Made by a program: the position numbers and the translations under genes
DNA from: Bacillota bacterium
Lineage (GTDB): Bacteria > Bacillota > Clostridia > Clostridiales > Clostridiaceae
NCBI GenBank assembly: GCA_023451395.1
Contig: JAEXZL010000080.1
Coordinates: 1 to 17,826 of the forward strand
Reading direction: 5' to 3'
Length of the DNA stretch: 17,826 nucleotides
Notes under the pieces: model-generated
The model's database searches: none
The model's input: the letters and a program-made list of their open reading frames with translations, nothing else
Told to the model about the DNA's origin: nothing
Shown here: in pieces, positions 7,254-12,955 of the stretch
Layout: the number at the start of each line of letters is the position of its first letter
Position numbering within the stretch: position 1 is the stretch's first letter

Positions 7254-8222
7254 TTAGAAATCAATAGAATCAAAGGCCTTATGACCATAAGCAGTTTTTG
7301 CTTCTTTTACAGCATTTACTATGGCCTTTTCCATTACAATAGAGGCTAATATTCCAATTACATTAATATCTGCTGTTATCTTATTAGTCCCTAGGGTGAA
7401 TATTGTGTCACCATCTTGTAAGGTATGAGCTGGCCTTATTGCTCTGGCCAAGCCGTTATGAGCCATTGAAGCTATTTTATTCCCTTGAGCCTTTGTTAGC
7501 TTTCCATTGGTGATTATTGCACCTATGGTTGTATTTCCATTAAAGGTATTTTTTATTTTATCATGATTTTCAATCATGTATTTTTCAGTATCTAGGAAAC
7601 CATTAAATTCCTTGTTTATTGCTCCGGCAATTATTTTTCCAGTTTCTGATTCTACTATGTCTCCTAGGGCGTTTACTGCCACTACTGCACCTACCTTAAG
7701 GTTTCCAACCTGAAGGGCGTAAGTTCCTAGGCCACCTTTCATGGAGCCTTTTATTCCTAGAACTTTTCCTATGGTTGCTCCAGTGCCAGCTCCTACATTA
7801 CCTTGTCTATCTTCATAGGGAAGCTCTGAATTTAAGCATGCTTCATAGCCTAATGCTTTATCAGGTCTGCAGCGATAGTCTCCTACAGATAAATCAAAGA
7901 GAACAGCCTGGCATACTATTGGGACTTTAGTAATCTGAGTATCAAAGCCAAAGCCTTTCTTCTCTAAATATTCCATTACACCAGAAGAGGCATCTAAACC
8001 AAAGGCACTTCCTCCAGAAAGCACTATTCCATGAACTTTATCTACAAGCTCCATTGGGTTTAATAGATCAGTTTCTCTAGTACCAGGTGCTCCTCCTCTT
8101 ACTTCTACACCTCCAGTACCTCCTTCAGGACAAAGCAAAACTGTACAGCCTGTACCTCCCTCTTTATTTTCACTATGACCGATTCTAATTCCTTCAATAG
8201 AACTAATTTCTATTTTTTTCAT
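7254..8222 (-). CDS. P1 family (DmpA/NylC-type, S58) Ntn hydrolase
   Basis: Member of the self-cleaving N-terminal-nucleophile hydrolases that includes DmpA aminopeptidase, BapA beta-peptidyl aminopeptidase and the nylon oligomer hydrolase NylC. 322 residues, normal length. Family blocks: GIRIGH near residue 11, GTGCTVLLCPEGGTGGVEVRGGAPGTRETDLL in two pieces, HGIVLSGGSAFGLDA (64-78), GNVGAGTGATIGK (141-153), KGGLGTY. The likely autocleavage and nucleophile site is N230-T231 in NGNTTIGAI, where NylC cleaves Asn-Thr; DmpA itself uses Ser. This implies an alpha chain of about 230 and a beta chain of about 92 residues. There is no signal peptide. The ribosome site is AGGAGG. It lies 59 nt downstream of a PanT-type transporter gene with a terminator in between. 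A weak 6-bp hairpin overlaps its own stop. Substrate unknown; an amide or beta-alanyl compound is a reasonable guess. Confidence 0.88.
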   Translation of the reverse strand: MKKIEISSIEGIRIGHSENKEGGTGCTVLLCPEGGTGGVEVRGGAPGTRETDLLNPMELVDKVHGIVLSGGSAFGLDASSGVMEYLEKKGFGFDTQITKVPIVCQAVLFDLSVGDYRCRPDKALGYEACLNSELPYEDRQGNVGAGTGATIGKVLGIKGSMKGGLGTYALQVGNLKVGAVVAVNALGDIVESETGKIIAGAINKEFNGFLDTEKYMIENHDKIKNTFNGNTTIGAIITNGKLTKAQGNKIASMAHNGLARAIRPAHTLQDGDTIFTLGTNKITADINVIGILASIVMEKAIVNAVKEAKTAYGHKAFDSIDF

Positions 8223-8240
8223 TGTAATCCTCCTCGTCTA

Positions 8241-8274
8241 TAAAAAAGCCCAGCTTAGCGGGCTAAACTGGGCT
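8241..8274 (-). terminator. Intrinsic terminator between ECF S component and P1 hydrolase genes
   Basis: On the - strand, outer stem AGCCCAG/CTGGGCT (7 bp, 8268-8274 with 8247-8253), one mismatch, inner 4-bp TTAG/CTAA, then six T residues (A run at 8242-8246 plus stem end). It looks fully functional. Only about 10 nt separate the T tract from the AGGAGG of the next gene, leaving no room for a promoter between them. Confidence 0.9.
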
Positions 8275-8281
8275 ATTGCTA

Positions 8282-8875
8282 CTATTTTCTGATCTTTTTA
8301 ATGGCAACGACTATTGGTACTGTTATTAAAGAGGATACAATGGCTTCTGGTATTCCATTTGTAATCCCTACTCCTACTAGCATATATTTTCCTACTGCAG
8401 AAGGATCTAGGTTTAAAAGCATTGCTATCTTGTCTAGGTAAAAGACATAGGCCAGTGAAAGTACTCCTATGGTGTTTATTAATGTTCCAGTAATAGCAGC
8501 TACGCCTATTGCTGCGGTTTTTAACTTATTCTTAAGTATTTTATAAGTATAGTAGGAAATTATAGCAATAAGTATTCTTGGTACTATAGCTATAATTGGA
8601 TTCCAAAACCAGAAGGAGAGAAGCGTTGGAGCTGTAAAGGCCTGATACATACTAAACAAACCAAAAGCTAGTCCGATTATGCTTCCTACTAGAGGACCCT
8701 CTAGTAATGCTCCTATAATAACTGGAAGGTGCATTATTGTTGCATTTACTCCTGTAGGTAGTGGGATAAAACCTAATCTTGTCAATCCCATAAAAATAGT
8801 TATACCTGTGAGCATACCAACGGTAGTAAGCTGCTTCACAGATAGATGTAAGGATCTGGTAAGACCTCTTTCCAT
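8282..8875 (-). CDS. ECF transporter S component, PanT (pantothenate)-type
   Basis: Membrane substrate-binding subunit of an energy-coupling-factor vitamin importer; it would dock with a shared EcfT-EcfA-EcfA' module that is not in this window. 197 residues with about six hydrophobic helices. After a short basic N-terminus, the LTTVGMLTGITIFMGLTRLG helix leads into IPLPTGVNATIMHLPVIIG, a block I associate with the PanT/FolT group; GALLEGPLVGSIIGLAFGLF and PRILIAIISYY also fit. Pantothenate specificity is the best guess but cannot be proved by eye. The ribosome site is GGAGG, 8 nt before the ATG. A good promoter lies at 8969-8996, leaving a leader of about 87 nt with a small hairpin but no riboswitch I recognise. 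The gene is followed by a terminator and then the P1 hydrolase. Confidence 0.85.
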   Translation of the reverse strand: MERGLTRSLHLSVKQLTTVGMLTGITIFMGLTRLGFIPLPTGVNATIMHLPVIIGALLEGPLVGSIIGLAFGLFSMYQAFTAPTLLSFWFWNPIIAIVPRILIAIISYYTYKILKNKLKTAAIGVAAITGTLINTIGVLSLAYVFYLDKIAMLLNLDPSAVGKYMLVGVGITNGIPEAIVSSLITVPIVVAIKKIRK

Positions 8876-8942
8876 AATAAAAACCTCCGTTCTTATTCCT
8901 TTTTGGATATAATTCGGCTTTCCAAAAAAAGATAATAGTGTT

Positions 8943-8960
8943 CGGTTTCAAAGAATACCG
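8943..8960 (-). promoter_or_regulatory. Small hairpin in the leader of the ECF S component gene
   Basis: On the - strand CGGT-A-TTC / GAA-ACCG pairs around loop TTT with one bulged A. It lies at the very 5' end of the predicted transcript. It has no immediate T tract and does not match a riboswitch known to me; it may stabilise the mRNA or be chance. Confidence 0.3.
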
Positions 8961-8968
8961 ACAAAGTA

Positions 8969-8996
8969 ATTTTAGCATGATATTTTATGAAATCAA
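8969..8996 (-). promoter_or_regulatory. Candidate sigma-A promoter for the ECF S component gene
   Basis: On the - strand TTGATT (8991-8996), 16-nt spacer, TAAAAT (8969-8974) with an extended -10 TG just before it. Transcription would start near 8962. Confidence 0.6.
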
Positions 8997-9080
8997 AGTG
9001 CCAAATTGCTTTTTTTTATATTATAGGGAATAATATTAAATAATTATCAGAATATTAATAAAACCTTTCAATAATAATTG

Positions 9081-9086
9081 TATAAT
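9081..9086 (+). promoter_or_regulatory. Candidate -10 element for the HD phosphohydrolase gene
   Basis: A perfect TATAAT 28 nt before the ATG at 9114, with AGGAGG (9103-9108) between. No convincing -35 is found at 16-18 nt; TTAATA at 9055-9060 is 20 nt away. Confidence 0.35.
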
Positions 9087-9113
9087 AAAAAAAACTATTT
9101 TTAGGAGGTACCC

Positions 9114-9785
9114 ATGAATAAAATCGAGATATTTCAGAAAATCGATAGATCCTTACTAGAAGAAAATAAGCCTTCCATTAAAATTTTAAAAATATTAGAA
9201 GACAATAGGGAGAACTTCCCCTTTAGTATGATATATGATTTGAAAAGTGTTCCTCAGGAGCCTAAGCACCACCCAGAGGGAGATGTGCTGGTTCATACTA
9301 TGATGGTAATAGATGAAGCAGCAAAAAGAAGAGAGCTTAGTGAAAATAAAAGAGTGCTTATGTGGTCTGCTCTTCTCCATGATATAGGTAAAAAGTCCAC
9401 TACCAAGCAAAGAAAAGGAAGATGGACATCATATGATCATGATAAGGTAGGAGAGAAGCAGGTTATGGATTTTTTTGCTAGTATAGATACAGAAGAGGTT
9501 ATGAGAAGTCTAGCCATAGAAGTTTCTAAGATTACTAGATATCACATGCAGAGTCTTTTTGTAATAAAGAATATGCCCTTTAAGGATATGGAGGGAATTA
9601 AAAGAATGGGGAATGTTCAGGAACTTGCCCTCCTATCTTTAAGTGACCGTTTAGGAAGAGGTGGTCTTAAGGAGGGAGATAGGTTGGAAGTCACAAAGCA
9701 AATGAACTATTTTTTGGAAAAGGTTTCGGAGTATTCCGGGGAGGAATATAAGAAATTTAATGATGATGGCTATAGTTATGAATAA
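9114..9785 (+). CDS. Stand-alone HD-domain phosphohydrolase, Cca HD-like
   Basis: Metal-dependent HD-superfamily phosphohydrolase, 223 residues, cytoplasmic. The sequence is most like the HD domain attached to bacterial tRNA nucleotidyltransferases: KHHPEGDVLVHT (51-62, with metal ligand H61), ALLHDIGKKSTT (86-97, H89-D90), GRWTSYDHDKVGEKQ (102-116, H109) and D178 in LSLSDRLGRGG. The nucleotidyltransferase head is absent, and about 50 residues precede the first histidine, so it is a free-standing member rather than a truncated Cca. In E. coli the attached domain has 2',3'-cyclic phosphodiesterase and phosphatase activity; whether this protein acts on RNA ends or small nucleotides is unknown. 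The start is set by AGGAGG 5 nt upstream. Its stop overlaps the end of the convergent RsgI-like gene by 10 nt, with no terminator between. Confidence 0.85.
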   Translation: MNKIEIFQKIDRSLLEENKPSIKILKILEDNRENFPFSMIYDLKSVPQEPKHHPEGDVLVHTMMVIDEAAKRRELSENKRVLMWSALLHDIGKKSTTKQRKGRWTSYDHDKVGEKQVMDFFASIDTEEVMRSLAIEVSKITRYHMQSLFVIKNMPFKDMEGIKRMGNVQELALLSLSDRLGRGGLKEGDRLEVTKQMNYFLEKVSEYSGEEYKKFNDDGYSYE

Positions 9786-10015
9786 AAGGACTTTCCTGAA
9801 ATAATAGCAAGAGCTATAAAGATAAAAGCTAGGAGAAGAAGGAATATTCTCTTTAGTATTTTTTTTATAATATTTACTTCAATATACTCCCCCTGATAAT
9901 AACAGCCTAGAACCGGGGGGAAGCTGCTGTGGTATACATATAAATATTCTCCTTCTGAAGTTATAATACCAACGGAACCTTTATTTATCTCCATCACTAA
10001 GCCATCACGTATCAT
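9776..10015 (-). CDS. Minimal RsgI-like anti-sigma protein (N-terminal domain plus one TM helix)
   Basis: 79 residues. Residues 1-47 match the N-terminal anti-sigma domain of RsgI: the pattern G-[LI]-V-M-E-I-x-K-G-x-V-G-I-I-T-x-x-G-E-[YF] is plain in RDGLVMEINKGSVGIITSEG, and YYQGEYIEV parallels the domain's final KVGDEIEF-like strand. Residues about 52-75 are one hydrophobic helix (IFLLLLAFIFIALAIIS) after a KKILKR basic flank, so the domain would face the cytoplasm. The protein ends four or five residues later, whereas normal RsgI proteins continue into a long external domain. The start ATG 10015 has AAGGAG 9 nt upstream and overlaps the end of the SigI-C gene by 11 nt, implying translational coupling. 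It likely binds the upstream protein at the membrane; that is inference from known SigI/RsgI pairs. Confidence 0.7.
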   Translation of the reverse strand: MIRDGLVMEINKGSVGIITSEGEYLYVYHSSFPPVLGCYYQGEYIEVNIIKKILKRIFLLLLAFIFIALAIISGKSFYS

Positions 10016-10409
10016 TATTACTAGCTCCTTCCGTAAAGAGTATGTAATTTCTTAAGTGTATAAACCTATCATCTAGAAGAATAATCAGCAGTGAAAGCAG
10101 GAATTTCCTTCTTTTATGAAGGAATACTCTTCCATAGCCATAGTCCTTTGTAAAGGCTTTATAATTTAGTCTTTTATTAACTATAAGATTATCCTTTATC
10201 TTTTCATCTTTAGCAATTGCTAAGGCAAAATCTATTATTAGCCTTCTATGCTCCTTGTTCTTTGGATAAGAAGCAGATAACTCATAAAAAGTTATACCGT
10301 AGCTTTTTAGCTCCTCTAGAAAAGCTAATATTTCCTTTTGAATAAAGGAAGTTTTAGTAAGGACCGAGAAAGGAGTTAAAGCTCTAGAAGAAATTTTTGA
10401 GGTTGTCAT
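10005..10409 (-). CDS. Truncated SigI-like protein: sigma-I C-terminal domain only
   Basis: 134 residues. From about 24 to 122 it follows the C-terminal domain of sigma-I factors: EILAFLEELKSYGITFYEL (26-44), then SYPKNKEHRR (47-56), where SigI has SPKHKxTR, then NKRLNYKAF (78-86) and a helix-turn-helix-like end, FLHKRRKFLLSLLIILL (96-112) with the terminal LRNYI (119-123). The N-terminal sigma-2 domain that binds RNA polymerase and melts the -10 is missing: an in-frame TAA lies 6 nt before the ATG, and only 180 nt separate it from the divergent desulfurase gene. The ribosome site is GGTGAT. Residues 1-22 match nothing I know. On its own it could bind DNA or RsgI proteins but should not act as a sigma factor. 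Decay of a full sigI is the alternative. Confidence 0.72.
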   Translation of the reverse strand: MTTSKISSRALTPFSVLTKTSFIQKEILAFLEELKSYGITFYELSASYPKNKEHRRLIIDFALAIAKDEKIKDNLIVNKRLNYKAFTKDYGYGRVFLHKRRKFLLSLLIILLDDRFIHLRNYILFTEGASNNDT

Positions 10410-10445
10410 AGTTTATCACCTATAGATTTATATTTTCTCTATATA

Positions 10446-10474
10446 AGTATAAAGGAAAAAGTTGGAAGAGGAAA
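10446..10474 (-). promoter_or_regulatory. Weak candidate promoter for the mini SigI/RsgI pair
   Basis: On the - strand TTTCCT (10469-10474), 17-nt spacer, TATACT (10446-10451, 5/6). No sigma-I-type -35 (ACCCC-like) is seen, so self-activation by a sigma-I factor is not supported. Confidence 0.35.
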
Positions 10475-10511
10475 GTGCTGTGGAATATAAAGATAAGAAG
10501 ATTATAATATT

Positions 10512-10567
10512 GTTAATTAAGTACTGCTGTGGTAAATTAGATAATAGAAAAAAGTTAATTAACTTTT
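10512..10567 (+). promoter_or_regulatory. Candidate promoter and palindromic operator of the desulfurase-thiI operon
   Basis: A perfect 18-bp palindrome AAAAGTTAATTAACTTTT occupies 10550-10567, just where transcription would begin from a plausible TTAAGT (10517-10522), 17-nt spacer, GATAAT (10540-10545) promoter. A second copy of its core, GTTAATTAA, lies at 10512-10520 over the -35. The -35 is poor and the DNA is AT-rich, so chance is possible. The regulator is unknown. Confidence 0.4.
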
Positions 10568-10589
10568 AGAATACTAAGAAGGTGAATTA

Positions 10590-11729
10590 ATGTTTGTTTA
10601 TTTTGATAATGGAGCAACAACTAAAACCTTTAAGGAGGTAAATTTAAAGGTTTTAGAGGTTATGGAGAATAATTTTGCCAATCCTTCCTCAGCTCATAAG
10701 CTTGGGCTACTAGCTTATAAGGAACTTAGAGAGGCAAGGAAAAAACTTGGAGATATACTTAACTGTAGTGAGGAGGAAATTATTTTTACTTCCGGCGGCA
10801 GTGAAAGCAATAATTTTATTTTAAATTCCTTTAATAAACCTGGTGCTCACATAATATCTACTGAAATCGAGCATGCCAGTATAAAAGAAACCCTAAGTTC
10901 ATTAGAAAGGAATGGAGTAAGGGTAACTTTATTAAAGGTTGATCATTTAGGAAGGCTAGATCTTAAGGAACTGGAGGATTCTATTGGCAAAGATACTGTT
11001 CTTGTTAGTATAATGCATGTAAACAATGAAATAGGAGTTATTCAGGATTTAAAAGCTATAGGAGAAATAATTAAGAGAAAAAGTTCCAGAGCAAAATTTC
11101 ATGTGGATGGGGTGCAGGGATTTTGCAAATTAAAGCTGGATGTTAAAGAGATGCACATTGATTTTCTATCTGCAGGAGCCCATAAGATTCATGGACCTAA
11201 AGGGATAGGACTTTGCTATATAAAGAAGAATAATAAGCCTGAGCCACTTATGCATGGAGGAAGTCAGGAGTATAATTTTAGGGCTGGCACTGTAAATGTA
11301 CCAGGAGCAGCAGGCTTTGCCTTAGCAGCTGATATTATGAATAAGTCCATGGATATTAATTATAAAAAGGTATGGGAGCTTAAAACTTATTTTATTGAAA
11401 AGCTTCAGGAGCTACCGGAAGTAATAATTAATAGCCCACTTAGCCCAGAATTTAGCCCATACATATTAAATGTACAATTTAAAGGTGTTAGAGGAGAGAT
11501 ACTTTTAAGGGCTTTAGAAGAGAAGAATATATTTGTATCTGCCGGTGCAGCCTGTTCTGCAAAAAATAGCAAGGGCAGTAGGGTACTTACAGCAATTGGC
11601 CTCTCCCATGAGGAGATATTGAGCGCATTAAGGTTTAGCTTTTCCCCTGAAAACACAAAAGATGAGGTGGATTACGTTGTACAGGAGCTTAATGGGGCAC
11701 TAAAATTTTTGAGGAGAATGAAAAAATGA
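10590..11729 (+). CDS. Cysteine desulfurase (NifS/IscS-like), ThiI partner
   Basis: PLP enzyme that removes sulfur from L-cysteine and passes it on as a persulfide. 379 residues. Visible: YFDNGATT (4-11), H96 in EIEHAS, D173 in HVDGVQ, the PLP lysine K199 in GAHKIHGPKG, and the persulfide cysteine C322 in GAACSAK on the mobile loop. The AACS loop is the type seen in NifS/IscS-like class I enzymes. The next gene is thiI, overlapping by 4 nt (ATGA), so sulfur is most likely delivered to ThiI for 4-thiouridine in tRNA; Bacillus subtilis has the same arrangement with the dedicated desulfurase NifZ. No iscU or sufU scaffold is nearby. The start ATG has AAGGTG 5 nt upstream. A palindromic candidate operator lies in its promoter region. 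Confidence 0.95.
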   Translation: MFVYFDNGATTKTFKEVNLKVLEVMENNFANPSSAHKLGLLAYKELREARKKLGDILNCSEEEIIFTSGGSESNNFILNSFNKPGAHIISTEIEHASIKETLSSLERNGVRVTLLKVDHLGRLDLKELEDSIGKDTVLVSIMHVNNEIGVIQDLKAIGEIIKRKSSRAKFHVDGVQGFCKLKLDVKEMHIDFLSAGAHKIHGPKGIGLCYIKKNNKPEPLMHGGSQEYNFRAGTVNVPGAAGFALAADIMNKSMDINYKKVWELKTYFIEKLQELPEVIINSPLSPEFSPYILNVQFKGVRGEILLRALEEKNIFVSAGAACSAKNSKGSRVLTAIGLSHEEILSALRFSFSPENTKDEVDYVVQELNGALKFLRRMKK

Positions 11730-12877
11730 GAAAACTAATATTAATAAAATATGCTTCAGAGATATTCTTAAAGGGGCTAAACAGAAACAAGTTTGAAAAA
11801 AAGCTTAAGGATAATATAAAAAATGTTTTAAGAGATATGACTTATGAGTTTTTTATTGATCAAAACAGATGGTTTATTTACGGAGAGGATATTGAGATTT
11901 TAGCAGACAAGGTAAAGGGAGTTTTCGGCATTAAGGAGCTTTGTATAGTGCAGGAGGTAGAAGCTGATTTAGAGGAAATAGGAAAAGCTGCTTTAGAAAT
12001 CTATGGAGAAATAAAACCAGAGAGCTTTAAAGTTGAAACTAATAGAGCTAATAAATCCTTTCCTTTAAATTCCATAGAGGTTAATAGAGAGGTAGGAGGA
12101 ATTATTTTAAAGAGTAATCCTCAAGGTAAGGTAAATGTTACAAAACCCCAATGTAAAATACTTGTGGAAATAAGAAAAAAAGCTTATGTATATACTGAAT
12201 CTAATAAAATAAAAGGTGCTGGTGGATTACCCTACGGAACCAATGGTAGCACCATGCTCATGCTATCCGGTGGTATTGATTCTCCTGTAGCAGGATATTT
12301 AATGGCCAGAAGGGGTGTGGATTTAAGCTGTGTATACTATCATAGTCATCCCTACACCAGCGAGATGGCTAAAGAAAAGGTAGTAGACCTTGCAAAGATA
12401 ATAGCTGGATATACAGGGAAGTTAAAGCTTTATGTAGTTCCTTTTACTGAGATTCAATTAGAAATTATGGATAAGTGCCGTGAAGATGAGCTTACTATAA
12501 TAATGAGACGCTTCATGATGCAGGTTGCCTGCAAACTAGCGGAGGAAAAGGGGATTCACTCTATAACTACTGGTGAAAGTATTGGACAGGTAGCTAGCCA
12601 GACCATGGAAGGTTTAATTGTAAGCTCTGATGCTGCAGATAGACCTGTGTTTAGACCTCTTATCGCAATGGATAAGGAGGATATAATGGATATTGCTAGA
12701 GATATTAATACCTATGATACCTCTATTCTACCCTATGAGGACTGCTGCACCATATTTACACCAAAGCATCCAAAAACTAAACCAAGATTAAAAGAAATAA
12801 TTGCTTCTCAGAGTAAATTGGACACAGAGGCTCTTATTACTAGAGCAATTGAAGGGATGGAAGAATATAACCTATAA
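11726..12877 (+). CDS. thiI: tRNA sulfurtransferase ThiI (no rhodanese domain)
   Basis: Adenylates uridine 8 of tRNA and inserts sulfur to make 4-thiouridine, a near-UV sensor; in some bacteria it also serves thiamine thiazole synthesis. 383 residues: an N-terminal ferredoxin-like domain (LIKYASEIFLKGLNRNKFE), a THUMP domain at about 60-160, and an adenylation PP-loop SGGIDSPVAGY (181-191). TTGESIGQVASQT (281-293) and DEDELTIIMRRFM-like helix are family blocks. The C-terminal rhodanese domain of the E. coli protein is absent, as usual in Firmicutes; the pair C340-C341 in LPYEDCCTIF is the likely sulfur-accepting/disulfide cysteine region. The start overlaps the desulfurase stop by 4 nt (ATGA), indicating coupled translation. 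The gene ends with a GC-rich terminator directly after its stop codon. Confidence 0.96.
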   Translation: MRKLILIKYASEIFLKGLNRNKFEKKLKDNIKNVLRDMTYEFFIDQNRWFIYGEDIEILADKVKGVFGIKELCIVQEVEADLEEIGKAALEIYGEIKPESFKVETNRANKSFPLNSIEVNREVGGIILKSNPQGKVNVTKPQCKILVEIRKKAYVYTESNKIKGAGGLPYGTNGSTMLMLSGGIDSPVAGYLMARRGVDLSCVYYHSHPYTSEMAKEKVVDLAKIIAGYTGKLKLYVVPFTEIQLEIMDKCREDELTIIMRRFMMQVACKLAEEKGIHSITTGESIGQVASQTMEGLIVSSDAADRPVFRPLIAMDKEDIMDIARDINTYDTSILPYEDCCTIFTPKHPKTKPRLKEIIASQSKLDTEALITRAIEGMEEYNL

Positions 12878-12899
12878 AATGGCCTCTGGGCCATTTTTC
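12876..12899 (+). terminator. Terminator of the desulfurase-thiI operon
   Basis: Stem AAAATGGCC/GGCCATTTT (12876-12884 with 12889-12897), tetraloop TCTG, then T-rich sequence. It begins inside the thiI stop codon. Confidence 0.9.
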
Positions 12900-12920
12900 T
12901 TTATTATTTAAAAGAAAAAT

Positions 12921-12955
12921 AAAATAAAAGCGGATTAAGTTTCCGCTTTTATTTT
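12921..12955 (-). terminator. Terminator of the TcaA-like gene
   Basis: Perfect 14-bp stem AAAATAAAAGCGGA/TCCGCTTTTATTTT (12921-12934 with 12942-12955), 7-nt loop. It contains the - strand stop codon (12949-12951) and is followed on that strand by T-rich sequence. It can also act on the + strand as a backup for thiI. Confidence 0.88.

Noticed and set aside
7246..7261. Terminator at the end of the P1 hydrolase gene
   Set aside because: The hairpin is only 6 A/T-rich pairs with a poor T tract; too weak to list as a feature.
8652..8978. A 108-codon - strand ORF in another frame over the transporter gene
   Set aside because: It overlaps the well-supported transporter frame and its residues show no family pattern.
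8974..8994. Sigma-54-like promoter on the - strand (TGGCAC-N5-TTTCA) upstream of the transporter gene
   Set aside because: The near-invariant GC of the -12 box is TC, a good sigma-A promoter overlaps it, and no enhancer-binding protein is nearby.
10470..10533. Repeated GCTGTGG words near 10478 and 10526, with another near 9930
   Set aside because: Only seven bases are shared, spacing is irregular, and one copy lies within a coding region; likely chance.
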